DNA from: Butyrivibrio sp. AC2005
GTDB taxonomy: Bacteria > Bacillota > Clostridia > Lachnospirales > Lachnospiraceae
Length of the DNA stretch: 64,000 nt
NCBI RefSeq assembly: GCF_000424145.1
Contig: NZ_KE384138.1
Span: 412,522-476,521 of the forward strand
Direction: 5' to 3'
Of the stretch, positions 54,476 to 62,552 are shown one piece after another. The position numbers and the translations under genes are program-made. How positions within the stretch are numbered: position 1 is the stretch's first letter; each line of letters starts with the position of its first letter. The notes below the pieces were generated by a model that did no database searches, had not been told where the DNA came from, and saw nothing but the letters and a program-made list of their open reading frames with translations.

Positions 54476-54823
54476 ATGATAATACAGAACACTATTTCAT
54501 CTGCAACTAACGAAAGAATGGTGGAAATTTCTGCAAGTCAGCAGTCCAAGACAACAAAAAAGCTTTCATCAGGCTCCACAATCAACCGAAACGATGATGC
54601 CGCCGAATTATCCATCAGTAAAAGTGGCCTTAATCACGCAAGCGAAACCAGTAACAACATCCGTGAAAATATCATATCTTCTGAATCAAAGGTTACTGAT
54701 ACCATCGCTGCTGAAGAGATGGTTAGAGCTTCCGTAAACAATATAAACAAGAACGCCAAGCAGGCAATTACCGCACAGGCTAATCAGACTCCTGACGGTG
54801 TAATGTCCGCATTGCATGAGTAA
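54476..54823 (+). CDS. Mini-flagellin-like protein (115 aa)
   Basis: This small protein joins a flagellin N-terminus ('IIQNTISSATNERMVEISAS' and 'KKLSSGSTINRNDDAAELSI') directly to a flagellin C-terminus ('TIAAEEMVRASVNNINKNAK' and 'QAITAQANQTPDGVMSALHE'), without the D1-D3 core. AAGGAAGGAG lies 9 bases before the ATG, and GCCCGATAT, a sigma-28-like -10, lies about 45 bases upstream. It is divergent from the full flagellin gene. The N-part is clearly diverged (Glu for Gly in 'DDAAELS'). It may be a decayed internal-deletion copy or a small secreted or minor filament protein. Confidence 0.8.
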   Translation: MIIQNTISSATNERMVEISASQQSKTTKKLSSGSTINRNDDAAELSISKSGLNHASETSNNIRENIISSESKVTDTIAAEEMVRASVNNINKNAKQAITAQANQTPDGVMSALHE

Positions 54824-54916
54824 ATATTCACGACGGTTGACGCAAATATTATATATACTATACTTAGCAGGCCAATCCTATATAGTTGGCCTGCTATTTT
54901 CTTGTAAAATGACAAA

Positions 54917-55355
54917 TACAGCATCTAAGCTTTTCTTATAACCTGCTGTTTTGATTGGTCATGCATGTTACGGCAGTCATTTTACCTAAATCACTCTGCT
55001 GTTTTTGTTAATCAAGCCTATTACGGCAGTTATTTTTTCCTAAATCACTCTGCTGTTTTTGTTAATCAAGCCTATTATGGCAGTTATTTTTTTCTAAATC
55101 ACTCTGCTGTTTTTGTTATCCAAGCTTGTTACGGCAGTTATTTTTTCATAAATCACTCTGCTGTTTTTGTTAACCAAGCTTGTTACGGCAGTTATTTTTT
55201 CATAAATCACTCTGCTGTTTTTGTTAACCAAGCTTGTTACGGCAGTTATTTTTTCATAAATCACTCTGCTGTTTTTGTTAACCAAGCTTGTTACGGCAGT
55301 TATTTTACTCTAAAATGCACTGTCGTTTTTGATAAACTATCAATTTGCAGCAGTT
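54917..55355 (+). repeat. 54-bp tandem array of terminator-like hairpins
   Basis: Units start with CGGCAG at 54971, 55024, 55078, 55132, 55186, 55240 and 55294 (spacing 53 then 54 five times), with degenerate units at both ends. Each unit carries ACGGCAG-TTAT-loop-ATAA-...-CTGCTGT followed by TTTTTG, a 7-bp stem (one G-T) with inner 4-bp stem and T run, i.e. intrinsic-terminator shape on the plus strand. The linker AACCAAGCTTGTT is also a near-palindrome. It is downstream of the mini-flagellin gene. The reading frame through it is open only because 54 is a multiple of 3. Confidence 0.9.
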
Positions 55356-55370
55356 TTTCCTAAATTAAAT

Positions 55371-55506
55371 GACCCCCAAGAAGTGGACACAGCAAAAATA
55401 TAATCTGGCGGTATTTTGAACAACGAATCCACCATGTAGACACAAAACTGGCAGGAATTATTTATTAAAAATGTCGTCATCCCAACATGTGGACACGGAT
55501 TCAGCT
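55371..55506. repeat. Three spaced GTGGACAC motifs, probable IS end debris
   Basis: GTGGACAC at 55383, GTAGACAC at 55436 and GTGGACAC at 55489 lie exactly 53 bp apart, each after a CC-rich stretch (ACCCCCAAGAA, ATCCACCAT, ATCCCAACAT). The CCCAA...GTGGACAC type resembles ends of some insertion sequences. A truncated frame 'MNHKQKPFYTDKK' with AAGGGGG in front starts at 55541 and stops at once. Confidence 0.55.
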
Positions 55507-55582
55507 GTCTTTGCTGGTATAATTAGCAAGGGGGCTCAGTATGAATCATAAACAAAAACCATTTTACACAGACAAAAAATAA

Positions 55583-55620
55583 GACTGCTGCTTTATAGAT
55601 TTCCATAAAAAGCAGCAGTC
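55583..55620. terminator. Hairpin with T tract
   Basis: GACTGCTGCTTT and AAAGCAGCAGTC form a perfect 12-bp stem followed by ATTTTCC on the plus strand. It may end transcription coming from the tandem array or a lost IS gene. Confidence 0.7.
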
Positions 55621-55671
55621 ATTTTCCATTTTTAATAATATTCGTCCCAAGCCTCAGATATTGTTAAAGCT

Positions 55672-55787
55672 TATTTCTCTCAGCTTCGGCTATTACATGC
55701 ACTGATTTCTCTCAGCTTCGGCTATTGCATGAACTGATTCCTATCAGCATCAACTATTATATAAACTGATTCCTATCAGCATTGTAT
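55672..55787. repeat. 32-bp tandem repeats at the DUF4250 gene 3' end
   Basis: About 3.5 copies of CTGATTTCTCTCAGCTTCGG... with period 32 run from 55672 to 55787. The last copy overlaps the final codons of the DUF4250 gene ('NADRNQFI'), and the others lie beyond its stop, as if the gene end had been duplicated in tandem. Confidence 0.8.
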
Positions 55788-55942
55788 TTGTAGCCGATTC
55801 CTTCCAGCTTTGTGCAAATGTCCTGAAGCTCATCTTTGCCTATATCAAGACCTTCAGCCATGTTCTCAAGATTGCTGTAATTATCTCTGAGCTGGGTATT
55901 GATAAAACTAAGTAGTATTATAGGATCCTTTGGTATCATGTA
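55757..55942 (-). CDS. DUF4250 family small protein
   Basis: This 61-aa protein matches DUF4250: 'MIPKDPIILLSFINTQLRDN' then 'YSNLENMAEGLDIGKDEL' and a C-terminal 'GYKYNADRNQF'. The family is common in Clostridia; its role is unknown, though the small helical layout resembles a DNA- or protein-binding winged helix. I use the ATG at 55942 because GAGGGG, which comes from the partial palindromic repeat, lies 7 bases upstream. Confidence 0.88.
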   Translation of the reverse strand, partial: YMIPKDPIILLSFINTQLRDNYSNLENMAEGLDIGKDELQDICTKLEGIGYKYNADRNQFI

Positions 55943-55944
55943 GT

Positions 55945-55976
55945 CTCCCCTCATCCGTCAGCCTCGCTGACACCAT
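55945..55976. repeat. Palindromic intergenic repeat, copy 4 (partial)
   Basis: CTCCCCTCATCCGTCAGC-CTC-GCTGACACC is present, but the second hairpin is missing. The minus-strand end supplies GAGGGGAG, the Shine-Dalgarno of the DUF4250 gene. Confidence 0.8.
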
Positions 55977-55983
55977 TCTTCTT

Positions 55984-58572
55984 TCAGGCCTTAATTGCCC
56001 TTGCCACAAGCGCGTCGCCTTCCACATCTATCTCTATTGTATCATGAGGCATTACCTTGTCTTCAAGTATAAGTTTTGCAGAAAGCGTCTCGACATGCTT
56101 CTGGACAAATCTCTTAACAGGTCTTGCACCATAGTTGGGATCATAAGCGTTGTCCGCAACATACTGCTCTGCAGCAGGAGTCAGTCTGATGCTTATCTCT
56201 CTATCAGCAAGTCTTCTGTTAAGGTCATCAACTATAAGCTTAACTATGCCACCGATATTATCCCTGGTCAGAGGCTTGAAAAGAATCATCTCATCAAGTC
56301 TGTTCAGAAACTCAGGTCTGAAGTGTGCATGCAGTTCAGTCATAGTCATATCCTCAGCTTCCTTGCTGATGGTACCATCCTCCTGAATTCCATCAAGAAG
56401 GAAAGGCGCACCAATGTTAGAAGTCATTATAAGGATTGTATTCTTGAAATCCACTGTTCTGCCCTGTGAATCCGTAACACGTCCATCATCAAGTATCTGA
56501 AGAAGCACGTTGAACACATCAGGATGTGCCTTTTCCACTTCATCAAAAAGCACTACCGCATAAGGTTTTCTACGAACTGCCTCTGTAAGCTGTCCACCCT
56601 CCTCATAACCTACATATCCGGGAGGCGCTCCAATAAGCCTGGACACGCTGTACTTCTCCATGTACTCACTCATGTCAATTCTGACTATGTTATTTTCATC
56701 ATCAAAAAGTGCTGCTGCTAGACTCTTTGCAAGCTCCGTCTTACCCACACCTGTAGGGCCAAGGAACATAAACGATCCAATGGGTTTTCCGGGATCCTTA
56801 ATGCCTGCCTTAGATCTCATGATAGCCTCTGAAACCTTGGTTACTGCCTCATCCTGACCGATAACTCTCTTATGAAGTTCATCCTCGAGGTGAAGAGTTT
56901 TATTCCTCTCACTTTCTGTAAGCTTCGCAACAGGAATTCCGGTCCATCTGGAAATAATACGGGCTATCTCTTCATCGGATACTCTCTCATGAACCAGGGA
57001 CATATCCTTTGAACCAACCTTCTGCTCCTCTTCTTCCAGCTGCTTTTTCAATTCAGGAATTCTGCCATACTGTAATTCACTGGCTTTTTCAAAATCGCCG
57101 CGTCTCTGTGCTATTGCAAGCTCGCTGTTAGCACTCTCAATCTCCTCACGAATAACTGCCAGCCTGTCTACAGCCTCTTTTTCATTAGTCCACTGTGCCT
57201 TCTGATTATCAAAATCAGCCTTTAGTTCAGCCAGCTCCTTCTGAAGGTTTGCAAGCCTCTCCTTACTTAAGGAATCATCCTCTTTTTTCAGAGCTGTCTC
57301 CTCAATCTGCATCTGCATGATTTTTCTGTTCATCTCGTCAAGCTCAGCAGGCATTGAATCCATCTCGGTTTTAATAAGTGCGCAGGCCTCATCCACAAGG
57401 TCTATTGCCTTGTCAGGAAGAAATCTGTCCGAGATGTATCTGTTACTCAGAGTTGCTGCACTTACAAGAGCAGAATCCATGATCTTAACGCCGTGATATA
57501 CCTCATAGCGGTCCTTCAAGCCTCTTAAGATACTGATAGTATCTTCAACTGTAGGTTCAGAGACCATTACCGGCTGGAAACGTCTCTCAAGAGCCGCATC
57601 CTTCTCAATATACTGTCTGTATTCATTAAGTGTTGTGGCACCTATGCAGTGGAGTTCACCCCTTGCAAGCATGGGCTTTAGCATATTTCCCGCATCTAGC
57701 GCACCGTCGGTTTTTCCTGCGCCCACAATGGTATGAAGCTCATCTATGAAAAGAATTATCTCTCCGTCAGATTCCTTCACATCCTGAAGAACTGCCTTAA
57801 GTCTCTCCTCGAACTCACCCCTGTACTTCGCACCTGCAACAAGGGAACCCATATCCAATGAAAAGATCTTCTTATCCTTAAGATTCTCAGGTACATCACC
57901 CTCTGCGATTCGCTGCGCCAGAGCCTCTACAACCGCCGTCTTACCAACACCGGGTTCACCGATCAGAACAGGGTTGTTCTTGGTCTTCCTGGACAAAATT
58001 CTTACGACATTTCTTATCTCAGCATCTCTTCCGATTACAGGCTCAAGCTTTTGCGCCTTTGCCTTGGCAACCAGCTCTGTGCCATATTTTTCAAGAGTGT
58101 CATATGTTGCCTCAGGGTTATCCGATGTAACCTTCTGATTACCTCTCACCTCTGAAAGCGCCTGCAGGAACCTGTTCCTGTCGATACCAAATGCCTGGAA
58201 GATATTTATCATCTCGCGGTTCGGATAGTGAAGCATGGCGAGGATGATGTGCTCAACAGACACATATTCATCCCCCATAGCCTTCATCTCATCTTCACTC
58301 TTAAGAAGCACCTTATTAAGGTCAGCTCCAACGTACGGACTTCCTCCCTGCACCTTAGGTCTCTTCTTAAGCGCCTCCTCAACTCTGTTAAGAAAAACTG
58401 TATTATCAATACCCATCTTCTCAATCAGCTTGGGAACTATGCTATCCTCTATGGTCAAAAGGCTGTATAACAGGTGCTCCTGTTCTATCTCCTGATTGCC
58501 AAAATCAAGAGCCACTTTCTCCATATTCTGAATTGCTTCAATTGATTTTTGTGTAAACTTATCTATCTTCAT
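55984..58572 (-). CDS. clpB: ClpB disaggregase
   Basis: This 862-aa AAA+ chaperone works with DnaK to solubilise aggregated proteins. It has the Clp N domain (about 1-145), AAA-1 with Walker A 'GEPGVGKTAVVEAL' and Walker B 'IILFIDELHTIVGAG', the long coiled coil (about 395-525) characteristic of ClpB, and AAA-2 with 'FLGPTGVGKTELAKSLA' and 'VVLFDEVEKAHP'. The ATG at 58572 has AGAGGTG 6 bases upstream; a GTG 9 bases earlier is less likely. A perfect CIRCE element upstream shows HrcA control. Confidence 0.97.
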   Translation of the reverse strand: MKIDKFTQKSIEAIQNMEKVALDFGNQEIEQEHLLYSLLTIEDSIVPKLIEKMGIDNTVFLNRVEEALKKRPKVQGGSPYVGADLNKVLLKSEDEMKAMGDEYVSVEHIILAMLHYPNREMINIFQAFGIDRNRFLQALSEVRGNQKVTSDNPEATYDTLEKYGTELVAKAKAQKLEPVIGRDAEIRNVVRILSRKTKNNPVLIGEPGVGKTAVVEALAQRIAEGDVPENLKDKKIFSLDMGSLVAGAKYRGEFEERLKAVLQDVKESDGEIILFIDELHTIVGAGKTDGALDAGNMLKPMLARGELHCIGATTLNEYRQYIEKDAALERRFQPVMVSEPTVEDTISILRGLKDRYEVYHGVKIMDSALVSAATLSNRYISDRFLPDKAIDLVDEACALIKTEMDSMPAELDEMNRKIMQMQIEETALKKEDDSLSKERLANLQKELAELKADFDNQKAQWTNEKEAVDRLAVIREEIESANSELAIAQRRGDFEKASELQYGRIPELKKQLEEEEQKVGSKDMSLVHERVSDEEIARIISRWTGIPVAKLTESERNKTLHLEDELHKRVIGQDEAVTKVSEAIMRSKAGIKDPGKPIGSFMFLGPTGVGKTELAKSLAAALFDDENNIVRIDMSEYMEKYSVSRLIGAPPGYVGYEEGGQLTEAVRRKPYAVVLFDEVEKAHPDVFNVLLQILDDGRVTDSQGRTVDFKNTILIMTSNIGAPFLLDGIQEDGTISKEAEDMTMTELHAHFRPEFLNRLDEMILFKPLTRDNIGGIVKLIVDDLNRRLADREISIRLTPAAEQYVADNAYDPNYGARPVKRFVQKHVETLSAKLILEDKVMPHDTIEIDVEGDALVARAIKA

Positions 58573-58656
58573 AACTATCACCTCTCTTGCCGGTTAGTAG
58601 TTTTCTGACTGAAAATTTGTTTTTCTTTCTGTTCTACAACTGTTATAACACGATTA

Positions 58657-58683
58657 TTAGCACTCGTCAATAGTGAGTGCTAA
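58657..58683. promoter_or_regulatory. CIRCE element (HrcA operator) of clpB
   Basis: TTAGCACTC-N9-GAGTGCTAA with a perfect 9-bp inverted repeat. HrcA binds it and represses heat-shock genes; it lies about 85 bases before the clpB start. Confidence 0.97.
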
Positions 58684-58713
58684 TCAAAAAACATATATTT
58701 TTCCTTTGATGTA

Positions 58714-58926
58714 TTATAGCGATACCATGGTCAAAATATACGCTTTGACAGTTCCCAGCTTTGACTTTTCCCATTCCCGCAGCTTTGCTTTCTCCGAAAG
58801 TGGGACAATCAGAGAAAGGTCCATATGAGCATCCTTGAAATATCCGTCCGGCTCTTCACTGAAAAAATAGACATTCCAGATATCATCGGACGCATCCCTG
58901 AAGCGTTCAGGCTCAAGATAGATCAA
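58714..58926 (-). CDS. 70-aa hypothetical protein or fragment
   Basis: The frame starts with TTG right after an in-frame TGA and has no clear ribosome binding site. The translation ('IYLEPERFRDASDDIWNVYF', 'GYFKDAHMDLSLIVPLS') looks like a real protein end. It stops just before the clpB promoter. It may be the C-terminal remnant of a larger gene. Confidence 0.35.
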   Translation of the reverse strand: MIYLEPERFRDASDDIWNVYFFSEEPDGYFKDAHMDLSLIVPLSEKAKLREWEKSKLGTVKAYILTMVSL

Positions 58927-59088
58927 GTTTCAGGAGTACACCTCTGTCTGTATATGGATGCACTCTTTGATAGTCAGTATCAAAAATAAAAATGATTTTA
59001 GGCTTTACAAAAAAGACTTCCAAAACTATAAAGTCTTGAAAGTCTCTGTATCAGAAATATTAAATTCGTTTCAGGAGAAAATATATCA

Positions 59089-59697
59089 TCATCTTCCACG
59101 CATCGCTTTATCCATATATTTTTCACGGATTGCAAAAGCAATTGTCAAATCTGTAATAAGTCTTGATGCAAGCAGAACGATTCTTGCAGCGATATTCAGA
59201 GCAGAACCTACCACCCCAAATACTATATCCATTGCCACTATCAGAATAAACACTCCCCAGGTTCTTGTCCTACCTATATCTTTACCCGACCATAAGAGGA
59301 GCAGTAAAACTACTTTAACAAGCATAATAACGCATCCAATTGCGTTACCGTTTACTCCTGTGCCAGCTTCTGCATTAGCATTTCCCGACATTATTATAAG
59401 GCAGGAAACAAGTGAACATATACTGGAAGCTGCCACAAACAGCATGAAAATTTTATATAAATCTGCTACGTCTTTTCCGGCTCCTTTAAGCAAATAGGTA
59501 ACACCGGCGCATATAGCAATAACTATTGTGATATATCCGGCCATTGTGGCAATATGTACGGTTACCATTTCTGGAGGAACCGTGCCTCTTATTAAAGCAA
59601 TTGCGATCATCACAACGGACACTATGCTCAATATACCGAGTATTGCACTAACTACCAAATGACAGCGCATTAAAGAACTTAACTTCTTTTCCTGCAT
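59089..59697 (-). CDS. Membrane protein of unknown function
   Basis: This 202-aa protein has about six hydrophobic helices ('LVVSAILGILSIVSVVMIAI', 'TIVIAICAGVTYLL', 'FMLFVAASSICSLVSCLII', and more), with short loops. I do not recognise the family. The ATG at 59697 is preceded by GGGGG with 9-base spacing. It lies between clpB and the DUF308 gene and is separately transcribed or follows the latter by 90 bases. Confidence 0.72.
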   Translation of the reverse strand: MQEKKLSSLMRCHLVVSAILGILSIVSVVMIAIALIRGTVPPEMVTVHIATMAGYITIVIAICAGVTYLLKGAGKDVADLYKIFMLFVAASSICSLVSCLIIMSGNANAEAGTGVNGNAIGCVIMLVKVVLLLLLWSGKDIGRTRTWGVFILIVAMDIVFGVVGSALNIAARIVLLASRLITDLTIAFAIREKYMDKAMRGR

Positions 59698-59804
59698 AAG
59701 AATTACCCCCTTCAAGTAAGAAACTTAAAATCATTAATATAATTGTACAAAACCGTATACAGAACTGCAACTGTTTTCCGTGCTTTTAAATGCTTACTCT
59801 CTAC

Positions 59805-60491
59805 TTATAAGTCCTTGCTTTCGACGTCAATTATCTCCTGCCTCTCCCCTGACGCCGGATGTATTTCACCTTCCACATCCATAACAACCTTTGAGCCTTC
59901 CGGCTCCCCTGTTACATCCCTGCTTTCCACATCGATTATTTCTTTTTTATTTACCTTTTCAACCTTATGAATTCTGGAGATTATCCAGAGATTGGATGCA
60001 CCGTTATAAACAAGCGCAGCGCCAATTATCTGAACTATATATTTCATGATAAGTTCAGGCTTCATAATAAGAAATAAACCTGCACCAATGGTAAGGCCAG
60101 CAAGAATGAGTGCGATCCACCAGTTTTTATAGCTGTTTCTTCCAAGGCTCAGGGTCTCTCCCAGGTTCATCAGACCGCTAAAAAGCATAATTGTTCCTGC
60201 TATAACAGGAATCAGCGCCTCAAAAAATCCGGGATTTATAAGAATCCATAATCCAATAACCGCTATAATAAGCCCAAAGCCTATCGAACCATTTTTTGTT
60301 ATTAAGTTCTGATTCTTAGATGCAAGTCCTGTTACAACAGAAATAACACCCGCAGCCAGTACAGCTCCGCCTATAACCTTTGTAAGGATATTAAGTGAAG
60401 TTCCCGGCAAAAAAATTAAAACAAACCCAACTACCAAAAGCGCTATAGCATCAAATAATATATTCTTCTTAAGTCTTATAAAAAATCCCAT
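59805..60491 (-). CDS. DUF308 (HdeD-like) membrane protein
   Basis: This 228-aa protein has six membrane helices in three pairs, with 'ALLVVGFVLIFLPGTSLNIL' and 'IGFGLIIAVIGLWILINPGF', and Gly-rich 'IMLFSGLMNLGETLSLGR'. This is the DUF308/HdeD pattern. HdeD is linked with acid resistance in E. coli; the role of the Firmicute homologues is unclear. The tail is acidic, with the short motif 'EIIDVES' repeated twice. The ATG at 60491 has AAGGTG upstream. Confidence 0.85.
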   Translation of the reverse strand: MGFFIRLKKNILFDAIALLVVGFVLIFLPGTSLNILTKVIGGAVLAAGVISVVTGLASKNQNLITKNGSIGFGLIIAVIGLWILINPGFFEALIPVIAGTIMLFSGLMNLGETLSLGRNSYKNWWIALILAGLTIGAGLFLIMKPELIMKYIVQIIGAALVYNGASNLWIISRIHKVEKVNKKEIIDVESRDVTGEPEGSKVVMDVEGEIHPASGERQEIIDVESKDL

Positions 60492-60537
60492 GTCAGTCAC
60501 CTTTTTCATATCATAGTAAAAATGCAGACAGTCCTTT

Positions 60538-61164
60538 TTATTCCCCGTCTTCCTCAGGCATATCTTCCTTGGGCCTGCATTCCTCGAGAAGCCTGTCCAT
60601 TACCTCATAGATTTCCTCTCTTCCGGCCTTACTTTGAGCAGAGAACGGAAGAAGGAGCCCATCCTCAGGCATACCCAGAGTTTCCTTTATCATGTTAAGA
60701 TGCTTCTCTATCTGACTTTTCTTTAGCTTATCGGATTTGGTTGCAATTATAATCGGGTTAGCCCCGTTTGCCACAATCCAGTCATACATCAGCTTGTCGT
60801 TAGCCGAAGGCTCATGTCTTATATCTATCAGCAGGAAAACCTGTTTCAGCATCACAGACTTATTCAGGTAATTCTCAATCATTTTTCCCCACTGCTTTTT
60901 CACCGAGTCAGGGACCTTGGCAAATCCATAGCCAGGAAGATCCACAAGATAGAATTCATTATTGATATTGTAATAGTTTATTGTCTGCGTTTTTCCCGGC
61001 TCCTGACTGACGCGCGCATAATGCTTACGATTCATCAGTCCGTTGATAAGGGATGATTTTCCCACATTACTTTTTCCGGCAAACGCAAACTCCGGCTTGT
61101 CATTTTGAGGAAGCTTGCTTGTTATTCCTATTACTGTCTCTAAATTTACTTTCTTGATTACCAT
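60538..61164 (-). CDS. engB: Ribosome-biogenesis GTPase EngB/YsxC
   Basis: This 208-aa TRAFAC GTPase helps assemble the 50S ribosomal subunit. It shows G1 'GKSNVGKSSLINGLM', G2 'KTQTINYY', G3 'LVDLPGYG' and G4 'ATKSDKLKK'. The ATG at 61164 has AAAGAGG 5 bases upstream; the frame runs open to 61212 but with no binding site and inside a terminator stem. It follows clpX in the usual clpP-clpX-engB order without lon. Confidence 0.95.
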   Translation of the reverse strand: MVIKKVNLETVIGITSKLPQNDKPEFAFAGKSNVGKSSLINGLMNRKHYARVSQEPGKTQTINYYNINNEFYLVDLPGYGFAKVPDSVKKQWGKMIENYLNKSVMLKQVFLLIDIRHEPSANDKLMYDWIVANGANPIIIATKSDKLKKSQIEKHLNMIKETLGMPEDGLLLPFSAQSKAGREEIYEVMDRLLEECRPKEDMPEEDGE

Positions 61165-61183
61165 AAAAACCTCTTTAAGAAAA

Positions 61184-61208
61184 GGCAGGGATGCACTGCA
61201 TCTCTGCC
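61184..61208 (-). terminator. Terminator between clpX and engB
   Basis: GGCAGGGATGCA and TGCATCTCTGCC form a 12-bp stem with one mismatch; on the minus strand TTTTCTT follows. It lies 6 bases past the clpX stop and may reduce read-through into engB. Confidence 0.8.
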
Positions 61209-61214
61209 CCAAAA

Positions 61215-62489
61215 TTACTTCGCAGGTTTAAGCCTCTTAGCCTCATCCTTGTATACAATAAGAGGACTTGAAGAGCCGTTTACCGCTTCCTCTGTAACAA
61301 CACATTCTGAAATGTTGTCATCCGAAGGAATCTCATACATAACATCCATCATAGCCTTTTCCATGATGGATCTAAGACCTCTTGCTCCTGTCTTTCTCTC
61401 ATGAGCAAGTGCTGCAATCTTATCAATTGCATCGTCCTCAAAGGAAAGCTTAACATCATCAAAATCAAACAGTTTCTGATACTGCTTTACAAGAGCATTT
61501 CTGGGTTCTGTAAGAATACGTACAAGCGCTTCCTTATTAAGTCCTTCAAGAGTTACACAAATCGGAACACGTCCGACGAATTCAGGAATAAGTCCGAACT
61601 TTGTAAGATCCTGAGGTGTAACCTCTTTTAACACTTCACCTATCTCTCTCTCGCTCTTATCAGCTATCTCTGCATTAAAACCGATTGAGTTGCGGTCAAG
61701 TCTTGCCTCGACAATCTTTTCAAGTCCGTCAAAGGCACCACCGCAGATGAACAGGATATTGGATGTGTCAATCTGAATAAGCTCCTGATGTGGATGTTTA
61801 CGTCCGCCCTGCGGAGGAACGCTGGCAGTTGTTCCCTCGATTATCTTAAGGAGTGCCTGCTGAACACCTTCACCTGAAACGTCACGAGTTATTGATACAT
61901 TCTCACTTTTCTTAGTGATCTTATCAATCTCATCAATATAAACAATACCATACTGAGCACGCTCTACATCATAGTCAGCAGCCTGGATAAGCTTTAAGAG
62001 AATATTCTCTACGTCCTCACCGACATAACCGGCTTCTGTAAGAGTTGTCGCATCAGCAATCGCAAACGGAACATTTATTATCTTAGCAAGTGTCTGAGCA
62101 AGGTAAGTCTTACCTGATCCGGTAGGGCCGACCATTATTATGTTACTCTTCTGAAGCTCTACTTCATCATCGGCATTGTGAGCCTTAGGCGCCATAACAC
62201 GCTTATAATGATTGTATACTGCTACAGAGAGAACCTTTTTTGCTTCATCCTGACCGATTACATAATCGTCAAGGAAGTTCTTGATCTCAACAGGCTTTAA
62301 AAGATTGATATCCCTGTCGTCATGAGCTATCGGCTCATCTTCGAATTCCTCTTCGATGATATCTGCACAGATATCGACACACTCATCACAGATATAAACA
62401 CCTGCGGGACCTGCTATCAGCTTCTTAACCTGATTCTGTGTCTTGTTACAAAATGAGCAACGAATTTCACCGTTGTTTTTTCCTGCCAT
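61215..62489 (-). CDS. clpX: ClpX ATPase subunit of ClpXP protease
   Basis: This 424-aa AAA+ unfoldase has the N-terminal zinc-binding domain ('CSFCNKTQNQVKKLIAG' then 'CDECVDIC'), Walker A 'MVGPTGSGKTYLAQTLA', Walker B 'GIVYIDEIDKI' and the pore loop 'GYVGEDVEN'. It delivers substrates to ClpP. Its length and all motifs are typical. It follows clpP by 63 bases. Confidence 0.98.
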   Translation of the reverse strand: MAGKNNGEIRCSFCNKTQNQVKKLIAGPAGVYICDECVDICADIIEEEFEDEPIAHDDRDINLLKPVEIKNFLDDYVIGQDEAKKVLSVAVYNHYKRVMAPKAHNADDEVELQKSNIIMVGPTGSGKTYLAQTLAKIINVPFAIADATTLTEAGYVGEDVENILLKLIQAADYDVERAQYGIVYIDEIDKITKKSENVSITRDVSGEGVQQALLKIIEGTTASVPPQGGRKHPHQELIQIDTSNILFICGGAFDGLEKIVEARLDRNSIGFNAEIADKSEREIGEVLKEVTPQDLTKFGLIPEFVGRVPICVTLEGLNKEALVRILTEPRNALVKQYQKLFDFDDVKLSFEDDAIDKIAALAHERKTGARGLRSIMEKAMMDVMYEIPSDDNISECVVTEEAVNGSSSPLIVYKDEAKRLKPAK

Positions 62490-62552
62490 AATTTGTTTTC
62501 CTTCTAAAAAATCTTATAATATCAAATCCCTAACCCTTAAGGATTATCAGTC

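Noticed and set aside
54965..55363. Open reading frame on the plus strand with repeated 'NHSAVFVNQA' units, and a mirror frame on the minus strand
   Set aside because: It is open only because the 54-bp repeat is a multiple of three. There is no ribosome binding site and both strands are equally open.
54965..55363. CRISPR array
   Set aside because: The units are contiguous copies without distinct spacers, and no cas genes are nearby.
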